Shown here piece after piece: positions 33,930 through 43,087 of a stretch of 64,000 nt of DNA. This DNA comes from an uncultured Candidatus Melainabacteria bacterium (GTDB lineage: Bacteria > Cyanobacteriota > Vampirovibrionia > Gastranaerophilales > Gastranaerophilaceae), in assembly GCA_934692625.1 (NCBI GenBank), contig CAKUUC010000010.1:18211-82210 (forward strand), given 5' to 3'. The notes under the pieces were generated by a model. The model was not told where the DNA came from, did no database searches, and saw nothing but the letters and a program-made list of their open reading frames with translations. Position numbers and translations under genes: made by a program. Positions within the stretch are counted from its first letter, which is position 1. Each line of letters begins with the position of its first letter.

Positions 33930-35339
33930 ATGGGTATATTATTAGATGACGGGTTTACGACAAAGGGTATACGAAAATCTGACTATGTAGGTTTTGGTAG
34001 TAAAAAAACGTTAAAAGAAGTTAAAAATTACAATACTTCTCAGGATAATTCGTTAAAAAAACTAGGTACAACAGCCGCTGCAGTTGGGGCACTAGGTAGT
34101 GGTGCTATATTGTTGTATATGGGAGTTAAGGGTATAGATTACCCAAAAGCAATTCATAAAATATACCAAGGTAGAGTGTCTGATATTGCACAGATTGTTG
34201 TGAAATTCAAAGATGAAACATTAGAGGTTTTTGAGCAACATTATAAAAAGCTTACGCCTTATGTTAAAAATTATGTTCAATTAGGAATGTTTAATTCTGA
34301 AAAGGCAGAAAAAGGCATAAACTCAGCAACAGAAACAAATGGCGTTTTGAAAACTTTAGACGAAGCATTAGGGCAGGTAAGAGATATTAGACACCGGAAA
34401 GATAGGGTACATTCAGAAGTTGACAACTTCCGTTCTGCTATTTATGAAATTAATGACCCTGCATATAAAGCCGTTAGCCAATTGAGAAACGGACGAGGTT
34501 TTGACGTTCTGGACAAATCTATAATGCCGAAATCACAAAATGCTAAATATCAGGCTATTATTGATGAATATGAATCAAAACTCGGTAAGATGAAACGAAA
34601 TACCGATAAAACTCTGTTCACGATACAAAACCAGATTACGGACGAATATTTACATAATGCATCTGACAAGATGGTACAAGCTATTTTAAAAGTTCGTCGT
34701 AACCACATCAATAGTGAAGAAAAATTGATGGAAACTTCTTTTGCAAAAGTCGCAGAATTGTTGAATTTGCAAGGAGATTTTTTGCCGTTGTTTAAAAAAG
34801 GTTTGACTTTGAAAGATATAAAACAACTTCCTTCAGAAAATTTAAAGCCTAAAACTCTTTCTGCTAGGGCTAAAAATTTGATACCGGAACCGTTTGTTCA
34901 AAAAGTTCTTGAAAAGACTGATTTCACAGATATTTCAAGAAAAGAATTGCAAGATATTTATAATAGTATTCCTATTGATTTTGATATTCGCCAACTCAAT
35001 TTGGTGACGGATAGGATAAGATTACAACAAGCAGTTTTGAATGCTGAAGGCAATAATACTTCTGAATATCGAACAATTGCGGCAAAACTTGAATTTTTGT
35101 CAGCGAGTTTAAAAGATTTTGGAACAGAACAGTTGTTGCAAAAATGTGACAAAGACTTTTCAGGTTTGAATAAAGAGCAACTAAAAGCAAAAATGTATTA
35201 TGTAAATAAAGAAGCCAGAAAACTCGGAATGGCTTATGTTGGAGAAATCGAAGACTTTTTGACCTATAAAACTGTAAATCCGACATTTCAAACTGCATTA
35301 AAAACTGTCAAATCAAATCCTGAATATTACTTTATGTAG
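33930..35339 (+). CDS. Hypothetical helical protein with one membrane segment (469 aa)
   Basis: No family recognised. One hydrophobic segment (about 47-67, TTAAAVGALGSGAILLYMGV) follows a short polar N-terminus. The rest is charged and helical, with likely coiled coils at about 195-280 and 370-420. No catalytic motif or Cys pattern. It resembles in style the 207-aa gene at 36865 (short N-terminus, Gly/Ala-rich helix), so both may belong to lineage-specific membrane-anchored families. It is a single-gene unit. Confidence 0.6.
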   Translation: MGILLDDGFTTKGIRKSDYVGFGSKKTLKEVKNYNTSQDNSLKKLGTTAAAVGALGSGAILLYMGVKGIDYPKAIHKIYQGRVSDIAQIVVKFKDETLEVFEQHYKKLTPYVKNYVQLGMFNSEKAEKGINSATETNGVLKTLDEALGQVRDIRHRKDRVHSEVDNFRSAIYEINDPAYKAVSQLRNGRGFDVLDKSIMPKSQNAKYQAIIDEYESKLGKMKRNTDKTLFTIQNQITDEYLHNASDKMVQAILKVRRNHINSEEKLMETSFAKVAELLNLQGDFLPLFKKGLTLKDIKQLPSENLKPKTLSARAKNLIPEPFVQKVLEKTDFTDISRKELQDIYNSIPIDFDIRQLNLVTDRIRLQQAVLNAEGNNTSEYRTIAAKLEFLSASLKDFGTEQLLQKCDKDFSGLNKEQLKAKMYYVNKEARKLGMAYVGEIEDFLTYKTVNPTFQTALKTVKSNPEYYFM

Positions 35340-35493
35340 GATGATTTTGTTGATTATTTATTTTTTCTTGAATTGTTACGAAATGTAAATAGTATATAAA
35401 ATATAGATACATTTTAGGCAATTTTTCAAGATAAAAATACTTTATATATATGTAAGGGAAATGAATAAAAGACAAATCAAGGGGGATTATAAA

Positions 35494-35664
35494 ATGGGAA
35501 AAAATTATGAAATGGTTACTTTGAAAGCATATATCGAAAACTTAGAAGATAAAAATGTTGTTTCATTGAATGATAAATCAATCGAATTGGCAGTAGAAAA
35601 ATATTTAATCAGTCAAAAACGTGCCGAATCAAATGCTAAAACACTTGAAGCATTGTTGGCATAG
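35494..35664 (+). CDS. Small hypothetical protein (56 aa)
   Basis: ATG 35494 has AAGGGGG 8 bases upstream. The upstream in-frame ATG 35461 has its purine tract only a base away and is less likely. The product is acidic/polar and helical (MGKNYEMVTLKAYIENLEDK at the start) with no cysteines or signal peptide. A strong terminator follows at 35676, which supports an independent abundant transcript. Function unknown. Confidence 0.6.
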   Translation: MGKNYEMVTLKAYIENLEDKNVVSLNDKSIELAVEKYLISQKRAESNAKTLEALLA

Positions 35665-35675
35665 AAAAAAGATAT

Positions 35676-35707
35676 AAGGGATTAGGGCAAAGGTTCTAAT
35701 CCCTTTT
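35676..35707 (+). terminator. Terminator after the 56-aa gene
   Basis: AAGGGATTAG (35676-35685) pairs with CTAATCCCTT (35696-35705), followed by T's. Confidence 0.8.
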
Positions 35708-35763
35708 GATTTTCTGTTTTTTGTAAATTTTAGTAATATGTGTGAAGTTTGATTATTTTTGAG

Positions 35764-35769
35764 TATAAT
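35764..35769 (+). promoter_or_regulatory. -10 box placing transcription start at the GT9 ATG
   Basis: TATAAT, 6 bases before the ATG at 35776. A weak TGTGAA at 35741 is 17 bases upstream of it. Confidence 0.4.
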
Positions 35770-35775
35770 TGTCTT

Positions 35776-36774
35776 ATGGCTGAGAGTAAAAAAATACTTG
35801 CAATAAATTTCGGTGGAATTGGGGACGAAATATTTTTTCTTCCGACTTTGATTTCGCTAAAAAAAGAATTTCCTAATTCAGAAATTACTTTAGCACTTGA
35901 ACCTAGAAGCAAAAGTGTTAAAGATTTAACATCAATAATTGATAATTTGTTACTTGTTGATGTTAAGGGTAAAAATAAGTATTTGGAGATGCTAAAGCTT
36001 TTGTTTTGGGCAAGATGCGGCAAGTATGATATTGTTGTATCTTCCGGCGGAAATAAATTAATTAGTATTTTGTTATTTTTAACAGGTATAAAAGTTCGTT
36101 GTGGTTACAATACCGGCAAATTGAGTGAGTTATTGCTTACACATGCTGTTCCGCTAAATAAAAATCAATATGCTTGCAAAATGTATCACGACTTAATTCG
36201 AGATTTGACATCTTTTAATACAGAACTTCCTGAAATAGATATTGTAAGACGTGAAAAGAATGCAAATTCTGTACTTATTCACCCAGGGGTGAGCAAGTTG
36301 AGTGTCCAAAAGGGTTGTATTAAAACAATTACTCCGGAAGTTTGGGCTAAAACTATAGATTTACTTGTTGCAGAAGGTAAAAAAGTTCAACTTGTCGGTG
36401 GCCCAGATGATAAAGAATGTATTGAAAAAATTCTACAAAATGTAAGAACTCAAAATTTTACAAATTTATATGGAACTACTAAAAGTCTGAAAGATTTAGC
36501 AGAATTGATTTCATCGGCGGATAAGTTTTTATGTTCTGATTCAGCACCGTTACATGTTGCTGTGGCACTACATACCAAAACGTATGTGATTTTTGGACCG
36601 ACGGATGTAAACGCTCTCATTCCAAAAAATAACAATGTAATTCCGATTTTGGCAGATGACAATTGTCCGCTAAAACCGTGTTTATGGGCAAGACGCCAAA
36701 CAACTTGTGATGATTTGAAATGTTTAAATATTACACCTGCTCAAATTGTTAAAAAAGTTTGTGAAAATAATTAA
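35776..36774 (+). CDS. Glycosyltransferase family 9 (heptosyltransferase-like)
   Basis: 332 residues of the GT9/GT-B fold: N-terminal AINFGGIGDEIFFLPTL, and in the C-terminal half VQLVGGPDDKE, FLCSDSAPLHVAVAL and VIFGPTD, the ADP-heptose binding region. Family members add heptose to the lipopolysaccharide core at the cytoplasmic face of the inner membrane; the true donor here is unproven. ATG 35776 (MAESKKILAI) is preferred over the upstream ATG 35749 because homologues begin here. It lacks a ribosome site and sits 7 bases after a TATAAT, so the transcript may be leaderless. Confidence 0.88.
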   Translation: MAESKKILAINFGGIGDEIFFLPTLISLKKEFPNSEITLALEPRSKSVKDLTSIIDNLLLVDVKGKNKYLEMLKLLFWARCGKYDIVVSSGGNKLISILLFLTGIKVRCGYNTGKLSELLLTHAVPLNKNQYACKMYHDLIRDLTSFNTELPEIDIVRREKNANSVLIHPGVSKLSVQKGCIKTITPEVWAKTIDLLVAEGKKVQLVGGPDDKECIEKILQNVRTQNFTNLYGTTKSLKDLAELISSADKFLCSDSAPLHVAVALHTKTYVIFGPTDVNALIPKNNNVIPILADDNCPLKPCLWARRQTTCDDLKCLNITPAQIVKKVCENN

Positions 36775-36864
36775 GTTATGTAACAATATGCGTGTTTTTT
36801 GCAAAAACGTCAAAAAAAAATACTTTATATAGATGTGATATGTAGTGTAGTATAGGTATTTTTC

Positions 36865-37488
36865 ATGGCATTTAGTCCTTTAGCAACATACGCATTTGTA
36901 GGTACAAATTATGACAAAGTCGCAAGCGGTGACTGGACACGTTACCCTGTGCTTGGCGGTCAATGTGTCAATGCGCTTCAAGCAACTGTTGAAACTGCTG
37001 CAAAACACAGCACAAAAGCGGCTCATGTTGCAGATGAAGCAACCTCAATATTTTCAAAATGGGCAAAATCAGACAAAGTGTTTAATGGTTTATCAAAAAC
37101 CGTAAAATTTGTTAAAAATAATATTAACCCGTTGATTGTAGCATCAGGTGCAACAAAAGTTATTCTTGCTAAAAAAGAAGATAGAGAAAAAACTCTATTT
37201 TCAGAAGGTGCAATGATTTTGGGTATGTTTGCTGGTGAAGGCTGGATGAAGAAAAATCTTGATACAAAAGTCTTGAGTAAACTTCCTATTGATAAAAAAT
37301 GGGCACCGATAGTTAAAGGTATATTGTTTGTTACAGGGTCTATAACTGCATCAACAATTGGTCAAAAAATCGGGGAAGCTGTTTTTGCCAAACTTGATAA
37401 GAGTAGGCACAAAAATGCTGAAGTTCGAAAAATGTTCCAGCTCGACCCAAAGACAAATACTTATCAACTGAAAGAAATGAAAGCATAA
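36865..37488 (+). CDS. Hypothetical membrane-associated protein (207 aa)
   Basis: No family recognised. Short hydrophobic and Gly-rich segments at about 80-96 (NINPLIVASGATKVILA), 105-120 and 145-165 (GILFVTGSITASTIGQKI) could insert in or lie on the membrane. The N-terminal part is polar and Ala/Thr-rich, and the C-terminus is basic. No signal peptide. It is monocistronic, between the GT9 gene and dapF. Confidence 0.6.
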   Translation: MAFSPLATYAFVGTNYDKVASGDWTRYPVLGGQCVNALQATVETAAKHSTKAAHVADEATSIFSKWAKSDKVFNGLSKTVKFVKNNINPLIVASGATKVILAKKEDREKTLFSEGAMILGMFAGEGWMKKNLDTKVLSKLPIDKKWAPIVKGILFVTGSITASTIGQKIGEAVFAKLDKSRHKNAEVRKMFQLDPKTNTYQLKEMKA

Positions 37489-37490
37489 AT

Positions 37491-37543
37491 TTGCAATTTC
37501 CCTTTTGATTACGTTATAATTTCATCAAAAGAGGTGAAATTAT
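37491..37543 (+). promoter_or_regulatory. dapF promoter with a hairpin that encloses the ribosome site
   Basis: TTGCAA (37491-37496), 18-base spacer, TATAAT (37515-37520). ATAATTTCA (37516-37524) and TGAAATTAT (37535-37543) form a perfect 9-bp inverted repeat whose 10-base loop contains the GAGG Shine-Dalgarno and whose right arm includes the first bases of the start codon. It may be an operator over the -10 or an mRNA hairpin limiting initiation. Confidence 0.5.
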
Positions 37544-38378
37544 GGCTGAAATAAAAATTACAAAAATGCAGGGTTGCGGAAACGATTTCGTAATCTTAGA
37601 TTATTCTGAATATCAAAAGACAGGATTGCCAATGAACGAATTGGCGCAAAGACTTTGCGACAGACACTTTGGAATTGGGGCTGACGGAATGATTATTCCT
37701 GATTTGTCAAAGAATTATGACACTGATATAGCGTGGTATTTCTACAATTCTGACGGGTCAATTGCGCAGATGTGCGGAAATGGAATGAGATGTTTTGCAA
37801 AATATGTTTATGACAAAAAATTAGTTAATAAAAAGTGTTTCAGTGTTCAAACTTTGGCAGGAGTAATAAAGCCGGAAATTCAAGATGATGGCAATGTCAG
37901 AGTGGATATGGGAATTCCTGAGTTTGAGCATTCCAAAATCCCATTCAAAGGTGAAACAACAGTGAAAATAAAAGATAAAACTTTTGAAATCACGCCGGTA
38001 TCAATGGGTAATCCTCACTGCGTTATATTTTCAGAAGAAAATCCTATGGAATTGGCGGAAAATTACGGACCAATTATGGAAAAGCACCCGTATTTCCCTG
38101 AGAAAACTAACACTGAATTCGTAAAAATCATTTCTAAAAACGAAATAGAAATGCGAGTTTATGAACGTGGTTGTGGAATTACTTTAGCGTGCGGAACGGG
38201 GGCATGTGCTTGTATTGCAGCAGGAGTTTTAAATAACTTAACAGATGAAAAAGTCAAAGTGAATCTGCTTGGGGGCGTTGTAAACGTTGAATGGTGCAGA
38301 AATTCAGAATTCCATAAAAATCATATTTTTCTCATTGGACCTGCAGAATACAGTTTTGTCGCAAATTACATGTTGTAA
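37542..38378 (+). CDS. dapF: Diaminopimelate epimerase
   Basis: 278 residues, full length. It converts LL- to meso-diaminopimelate for peptidoglycan and lysine. The two catalytic cysteines are visible: Cys78 in MCGNGMRC and Cys217 in ACGTGACA, with the GCGNDFV opening and GNPHCV loop conserved. The start is fixed by GAGG 7 bases upstream. It agrees with a peptidoglycan-containing cell wall. Confidence 0.96.
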   Translation: MAEIKITKMQGCGNDFVILDYSEYQKTGLPMNELAQRLCDRHFGIGADGMIIPDLSKNYDTDIAWYFYNSDGSIAQMCGNGMRCFAKYVYDKKLVNKKCFSVQTLAGVIKPEIQDDGNVRVDMGIPEFEHSKIPFKGETTVKIKDKTFEITPVSMGNPHCVIFSEENPMELAENYGPIMEKHPYFPEKTNTEFVKIISKNEIEMRVYERGCGITLACGTGACACIAAGVLNNLTDEKVKVNLLGGVVNVEWCRNSEFHKNHIFLIGPAEYSFVANYML

Positions 38379-38443
38379 AATTTAATTTTTTCATGATACT
38401 ATAAGGATATAAACTGAAAAATAGTACAAAAGGAGAATTATAA

Positions 38444-38743
38444 ATGAAAAATTATGAATTGATGGTTATATTCAAACCTAATCTAGATGCTGAAGAAGTT
38501 GATAAAGCAATTGAAAAAATTGAATCAACAGTTAACGAATTCGGTGGAAACGTTGTTTCTACAGAAAAAAGTGGCAGAAAAAAATTGGCTTATGATATCC
38601 AAAATTTCAGAGATGGTTTCTTCTCTACAATGGTTTTGGCTTTGCCGGCAGACAAAGTTGCTGAATTCAAAAGACAATTAAGATTGACTGACAGCATTTT
38701 GAGAACAATGTTTGTTGAAACAAAAGCTAAAGCTTCAGTATAG
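38444..38743 (+). CDS. rpsF: 30S ribosomal protein S6
   Basis: 99 residues: MKNYELMVIFKPN opening, the KKLAYDIQNFRDGFF central region and the LRLTDSILRTMFV end of bacterial S6. It is the first gene of the conserved rpsF-ssb-rpsR cluster, with AAGGAG 8 bases before the ATG. S6 binds S18 on the platform of the small subunit. The short leader (38379-38443) shows no obvious S6:S18 binding motif. Confidence 0.95.
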   Translation: MKNYELMVIFKPNLDAEEVDKAIEKIESTVNEFGGNVVSTEKSGRKKLAYDIQNFRDGFFSTMVLALPADKVAEFKRQLRLTDSILRTMFVETKAKASV

Positions 38744-38765
38744 TAAAATAATTAAGGAAGAATAA

Positions 38766-39176
38766 ATGACATTAGCAAAAGCAGTAGTAACAGGTATAGT
38801 TTACAAAACTCCTAAAACAGGTTTCACCTCAAACAATGTTGCAGTTTCGTCTTTCGTATTGAATATCGGAACTCAAGATGAAATTTTGGTGAGAGTTATT
38901 TCTAAAAGAAATTCTTTAGAATCTGTTGTGCAAGGACTTTCTAAAAATCAAAAAGTTTTGGTTGAAGGTCGTTTGCAAAATGGAATTAGCAAAATGGATG
39001 ATGGAACTGAAAAAAGAGTTTTTGAAATTGAAGCCTCTACTATTGAGTTGATGGGCGGAAGTTCATCTTCATCAGACAGTTCATCTTCTGACGGTGATAT
39101 AATTACTTTTGGAGATATGGATAGCGCTGATTCTAACACTGATGTGTTGATGGATGATGAAGAAGTTCCGTTCTAA
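38766..39176 (+). CDS. ssb: Single-stranded DNA-binding protein
   Basis: 136 residues: an OB-fold domain (about 1-100; VTGIVYKTPKTGF, FVLNIG, VLVEGRLQ), a Ser/Asp-rich linker (about 98-120) and the acidic tip ending MDDEEVPF, which recruits replication and repair partners. It coats single-stranded DNA as a tetramer. The position between rpsF and rpsR is classical. The OB domain is somewhat divergent (few of the usual aromatic residues), but the C-terminal tip secures the call. Confidence 0.92.
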   Translation: MTLAKAVVTGIVYKTPKTGFTSNNVAVSSFVLNIGTQDEILVRVISKRNSLESVVQGLSKNQKVLVEGRLQNGISKMDDGTEKRVFEIEASTIELMGGSSSSSDSSSSDGDIITFGDMDSADSNTDVLMDDEEVPF

Positions 39177-39229
39177 GGAAAAATAAATTTTAGTAAAAGT
39201 AACTACAAGGCTAGAAAGGCAAGATAAAA

Positions 39230-39457
39230 ATGGCAAGACAAGACGATAAAAAGAAACGTAAAAATTGCAGTCTTTGTGCAGATAAAGTTGAAGCTATCGA
39301 TTACAAGGACGCAGCAAAATTAAGAAGATACTTAACAGAAGCTGGAAAAATTATTCCTAGAAGAATTACCGGCAACTGTGCTGAACACCAAAGAATGATT
39401 GCAAGAGCAATCAAAAAAGCAAGAGAAGCAGCAATTATTAGCTACACTTTTGACTAA
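39230..39457 (+). CDS. rpsR: 30S ribosomal protein S18
   Basis: 75 residues, with IDYKDAAKLRRYLTEAGKIIPRRITG and HQRMIARAIKKAREA-type S18 core motifs. An N-terminal Cys pair (CSLC) is present; such Cys-bearing S18 forms can bind zinc with further ligands. It is the last gene of the S6-SSB-S18 operon and is followed by a strong terminator. Confidence 0.95.
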   Translation: MARQDDKKKRKNCSLCADKVEAIDYKDAAKLRRYLTEAGKIIPRRITGNCAEHQRMIARAIKKAREAAIISYTFD

Positions 39458-39500
39458 TTATTGGTTAATATTAGTAGGTCAGTATTCACACTGACAGTAA

Positions 39501-39540
39501 AAAAAGAACCTTGTCAATATTTGGGCGAGGTTCTTTTTTT
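39501..39540. terminator. Bidirectional terminator between rpsR and rnhB
   Basis: AAAAAGAACCTTG pairs with CGAGGTTCTTTTT (one G-U) with A- and T-runs at the base. It serves the rightward ribosomal operon and the leftward aroA-rnhB pair. Confidence 0.85.
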
Positions 39541-39544
39541 TATT

Positions 39545-40183
39545 TTAAAATAGACTTAATTGTTTTTGTTTTTCAAAGTGTTTTTTTAAAAAAGAGGCTC
39601 TATGATACTTTGTTAATCCGTATTTATCAATGGCAGCAAGGTGTTCTGCTGTTAAATAACCTGCATTTTTACTCCAGTTGTATTCAGGAAATTCTTGAGC
39701 CAATTCTTGCATGTACCTGTCACGAGAAACTTTTGCCAAAATACTTGCGGCAGCAATTGATGCCGATTTTCCATCTCCTTTAATAATAAATTTTTGTGGA
39801 AATTGATAATTTTTTATCAATTTGTTGCCATCTACAAGTGTTACAAATTCTTTTAAATTCGCTTGTTTAATGACATTTTCGCACGCAAGTTTCATTGCTT
39901 TAAGCGAGGAATTCAAAATGTTAATTCGTTCAATTTCTTCAACTTCAACGTTTACGATAGAATTTATTGTATTATTCAATATTGTGTCATATAGATTGTT
40001 GCGAACTTTTGCGGATAATTTTTTAGAATCGTTCAAACGTGCTAAATCAGCCATTAAAGACTCCGTAATTTCAGGAAAGTACACAGCTGCTGAAAAAACA
40101 CCGCCTGCGGCAGGTCCTCTGCCGGCTTCATCTGTCCCGATTACGGCTTTAAAGTTTTTATCAAATTCAAACAATTCATTCAT
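39545..40183 (-). CDS. rnhB: Ribonuclease HII
   Basis: 212 residues. It removes ribonucleotides from DNA-RNA hybrids. Active-site motif GTDEAGRGPAAG (Asp18, Glu19), the LVDGN segment with the third acidic residue, and ASILAKVSRDRYM are all present. It starts 3 bases after the aroA stop, so the two are one leftward operon; the coupling is positional, not functional. Confidence 0.95.
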   Translation of the reverse strand: MNELFEFDKNFKAVIGTDEAGRGPAAGGVFSAAVYFPEITESLMADLARLNDSKKLSAKVRNNLYDTILNNTINSIVNVEVEEIERINILNSSLKAMKLACENVIKQANLKEFVTLVDGNKLIKNYQFPQKFIIKGDGKSASIAAASILAKVSRDRYMQELAQEFPEYNWSKNAGYLTAEHLAAIDKYGLTKYHRASFLKKHFEKQKQLSLF

Positions 40184-40186
40184 AAA

Positions 40187-41467
40187 TTATGCCTTTTTTA
40201 CCTGTTCAAACAATTTTTCAAAAGTCGGAAAAGAAATATTTACCCATTCAAATTCATTAATAGTAATTTCTTTTTCTGTGATTAGTCCTGCTACATATAG
40301 ACTCATTGCAAGTCTGTGGTCATTGTATGTGTCAACTGTACAGTCGCCTTTTAACAACGTTTTACCTTTAATAATCATTCCATCTTGCGTTTCTTCGATG
40401 TTTGCCCCGAGTTTTTTCAATTCAGTGACAACTGTTGTAATTCGGTCGGATTCTTTGTTGCGTAAATCTGTCGCATCAGTGATAACGGTTTCACCTTGTG
40501 CTTGAGTTGCAAGTACTGCTATTATAGGGATTTCATCTATCAGACGAGGAATTATTTCGCCTGAAATTTTGCAACCTTTTAGTTGTGAATATTTGACTTT
40601 TATATCTCCTACAATTTCACCGCAAACTTCTTTTTTATCTAGAATTGTGATTTGTCCGCCCATTTTGGTAACGATTTCTAGTATTCCTGTGCGAGTCGGA
40701 TTTAATCCGATATTTTTCAAAATTAAACAAGAATTTGGAATAATTAACGCTGCTGCAATAAAATATGCAGCAGATGAAATATCACCGCATATCTCCATAT
40801 TAATAGGTTTTAGTTCAGATTTTTCGATAGTTACGGTGTTTTTATCGCTTGTAATATTTGCCCCCATATATTTTAGTAAAATTTCACTGTGGTTACGTGA
40901 CAAATATGGTTCAGAAACGGTTGTTTTGCCTTGAGCGAAAAGACCGGCAAGTAAAAGACATGATTTAACTTGTGCAGAGGCTATTTTTGAAGAATAAGAA
41001 ATTCCATAAAGTTGAGAGCCGGTTATATTTAGTGGTGCTTTGTCGTTATTTGAAGTGATTTTTGCACCCATTTGAGTTAATGGCGCAATAATTCGTTTCA
41101 TTGGACGTTTGGAAAGGCTTTCGTCGCCACACAAAACTGATGAAAAGTTTTGACCTGCTAAAACTCCTGTTACAAGACGCATTGTTGTTCCGGAATTTCC
41201 ACAGTATAAAGTTTGTGTCGGTTGGATAAGTTTTCCTGAGGAATTTATAACGACCGTACCTTGTTCAATTTCTTCAATCTCAACACCAAGATTTTTGAAA
41301 AGATGGAGAGTTGAATGCGGGTCTTGTCCATCAGAAAAATTTTTTATTATTGAACGACCTTTAGCAAGAGATGAAAAAATTATCGCTCTGTGTGAGAGTG
41401 ATTTGTCAGAAGGAATTTCAATTTCGCCTTTCAAATATTTGAAATTTTTGGTGATATTTTTTTGCAT
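40187..41467 (-). CDS. aroA: 3-phosphoshikimate 1-carboxyvinyltransferase (EPSP synthase)
   Basis: 426 residues. It condenses phosphoenolpyruvate with shikimate 3-phosphate on the way to chorismate. Motifs: PSDKSLSHRAII (about 19-30), GNSGTTMRLVTG (about 88-99), LSRNHSEI, DEIPIIAVLA and NKESDRI. The sequence around GNSGTTMR with Gly rather than Ala after RLVTGVLAG suggests a class II enzyme, though that is a weak reading. Another chorismate-using gene, aroH, lies at 47767. Confidence 0.95.
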   Translation of the reverse strand: MQKNITKNFKYLKGEIEIPSDKSLSHRAIIFSSLAKGRSIIKNFSDGQDPHSTLHLFKNLGVEIEEIEQGTVVINSSGKLIQPTQTLYCGNSGTTMRLVTGVLAGQNFSSVLCGDESLSKRPMKRIIAPLTQMGAKITSNNDKAPLNITGSQLYGISYSSKIASAQVKSCLLLAGLFAQGKTTVSEPYLSRNHSEILLKYMGANITSDKNTVTIEKSELKPINMEICGDISSAAYFIAAALIIPNSCLILKNIGLNPTRTGILEIVTKMGGQITILDKKEVCGEIVGDIKVKYSQLKGCKISGEIIPRLIDEIPIIAVLATQAQGETVITDATDLRNKESDRITTVVTELKKLGANIEETQDGMIIKGKTLLKGDCTVDTYNDHRLAMSLYVAGLITEKEITINEFEWVNISFPTFEKLFEQVKKA

Positions 41468-41539
41468 AAAACAATGTTAGCATAAAATCCTCTGTTTATA
41501 TCATTTAAAAATAATAATATATGATACGATAGTACTGTT

Positions 41540-42457
41540 ATGAATAAGAATTATATTTTTATAGGAATTGCTGGAATAATTTCTCTTTATGCTGTTTTAT
41601 GTTTGGTATCTCAACCGTTTGCAAATGTTGTGTTGTCAACTATTATTGTTTTGGGTGGCATATTAGGTACGTTATTTTTTGTATTCCAAAGACAACTTTA
41701 TCAGTTTAGTATAAATTTTACGCCGGTAGAATTTAGACTTGGTCAAAATGCCTTGAGAAATCAAAATTGTATGGTTCAATATTTCCCAAATGAAAAGCTT
41801 ATTGTTATGGATAATCTCGGAGATAATACTATTGGAAAAAGAACTTTTACGGTAAAAAAAGCAACTGTAGATGTTGATAAATATTGGTTTAAAATTTGCA
41901 GAATTTTCAATAAGTATGCTACACTTGATTCTCTAGCGGCATTTTGCAGACGTGGCACTCCAGTTGATATTATAACCTTGTCACCGGCGAAAAAAGTGCA
42001 AGAAGCGGCTCCAAAGAAGAAAGTTGTTGATAGTTCTCTTTATAACAAAATTCCTGAAGCGAACAGACCTCAAGTAAAAATGCCTGAGATTGCAAGCTTT
42101 AATGAATTATCTCAACCTCAACATGTTACAAAGGCTGAAGATGAAGCAACATATAATGAAGACTTCTTGAATTTGAGTGATATTATGCAGCAATCAACTG
42201 CAAAAATAAATATTAATACAGCAACCGCCAGTGAAATCTCCGTTTTACCTGGTATCAATATTGCGATTGCTAAAAGAGTTGTTGAATATAGAGATTTGAA
42301 CGGTGGGTTTAAATCTATTGATGAATTTTTACAAGTTGCCGAAGTTAAAGAACATTTCATTCCAAAGATAAAGGAAATGATTGCTATTGACGGAGCATCT
42401 CAAAACAACAATTCTGCCATTGAAAAACAGAATGAAGGTCGACTTTTGGATTGGTAA
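41540..42457 (+). CDS. Membrane-anchored helix-hairpin-helix protein
   Basis: 305 residues: two N-terminal hydrophobic segments (about 5-25 and 32-50), a central uncharacterised region, and a C-terminal ComEA-type helix-hairpin-helix (about 225-285; ININTATASEISVLPGIN and AKRVVEYRDLNGGFKSIDEFL). The HhH is likely to bind DNA without sequence preference. ComEA proteins bind incoming DNA in natural transformation, but here the HhH would face the cytoplasm or periplasm depending on topology. The last base of the stop overlaps the next ATG (TAATG), so they are coupled. Confidence 0.82.
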   Translation: MNKNYIFIGIAGIISLYAVLCLVSQPFANVVLSTIIVLGGILGTLFFVFQRQLYQFSINFTPVEFRLGQNALRNQNCMVQYFPNEKLIVMDNLGDNTIGKRTFTVKKATVDVDKYWFKICRIFNKYATLDSLAAFCRRGTPVDIITLSPAKKVQEAAPKKKVVDSSLYNKIPEANRPQVKMPEIASFNELSQPQHVTKAEDEATYNEDFLNLSDIMQQSTAKININTATASEISVLPGINIAIAKRVVEYRDLNGGFKSIDEFLQVAEVKEHFIPKIKEMIAIDGASQNNNSAIEKQNEGRLLDW

Positions 42458-43062
42458 TGCTAGACCTGTATAAAATAATTCCGCAAACTGAAGTTGAAGG
42501 ACCGAATAAACGATTTTGCATTTGGGTACAAGGATGTAAAAAGCATTGTGTAGGGTGTTGGGCAAAAGAAACTTGGGAGTTTGGAATTGGTAAAAATTAC
42601 TCGGTTGAAGAACTTTTTCAGCTTATAAAGGCGCAAAAAGATATTGAAGGTGTAACTTTTCTTGGTGGAGAACCGTTTGAACAAGCCGAAAACCTTTCAA
42701 AACTTGCGCAAAAAGTAAAAGAAATTGGCTTGTCAGTTGTTTGTTTTACCGGTTATACAATAGAGGAGTTACGAAATAAAAATTCTTCTGCAATAACAGC
42801 ACTTTTAGAAAATATTGATTTACTTATTGATGGCGGATTTGAAAAAGAAAACTTTGACCTCTCAAGACCTTGGGTTGGCTCATCTAATCAACGTTATATC
42901 TTTTTGAGCGATGTTTATTCGCCTGATACAATTAAAAAATATACTAACAAGGTAGAGGTTAGAATTTCTCGAGGTGGAAAGTTGGAAATTAACGGTATGG
43001 GTGACTTTGAGAAGATTAAAAAAGATTTTTATTTACAACTCGGAAAAAATAATGTAGAATAG
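42457..43062 (+). CDS. Radical SAM activase, NrdG-like
   Basis: About 201 residues with a Fe4S4 radical-SAM motif C-x3-C-x2-C (GCKKHCVGC) and GGEPF as the SAM-binding GGE. The length and order match NrdG, the activator of anaerobic ribonucleotide reductase (NrdD). No nrdD is in the window, so activation of another glycyl-radical enzyme is possible. ATG 42457 overlaps the stop of the HhH gene; the TTG at 42451 is a weaker alternative. It indicates anaerobic life. Confidence 0.85.
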   Translation: MLDLYKIIPQTEVEGPNKRFCIWVQGCKKHCVGCWAKETWEFGIGKNYSVEELFQLIKAQKDIEGVTFLGGEPFEQAENLSKLAQKVKEIGLSVVCFTGYTIEELRNKNSSAITALLENIDLLIDGGFEKENFDLSRPWVGSSNQRYIFLSDVYSPDTIKKYTNKVEVRISRGGKLEINGMGDFEKIKKDFYLQLGKNNVE

Positions 43063-43087
43063 ATACGGAAAAAGAGAGTTTACAACT

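Noticed and set aside
39822..40505. 227-aa rightward frame opposite aroA/rnhB
   Set aside because: Shadow of the two real genes, both of which have full conserved motifs.
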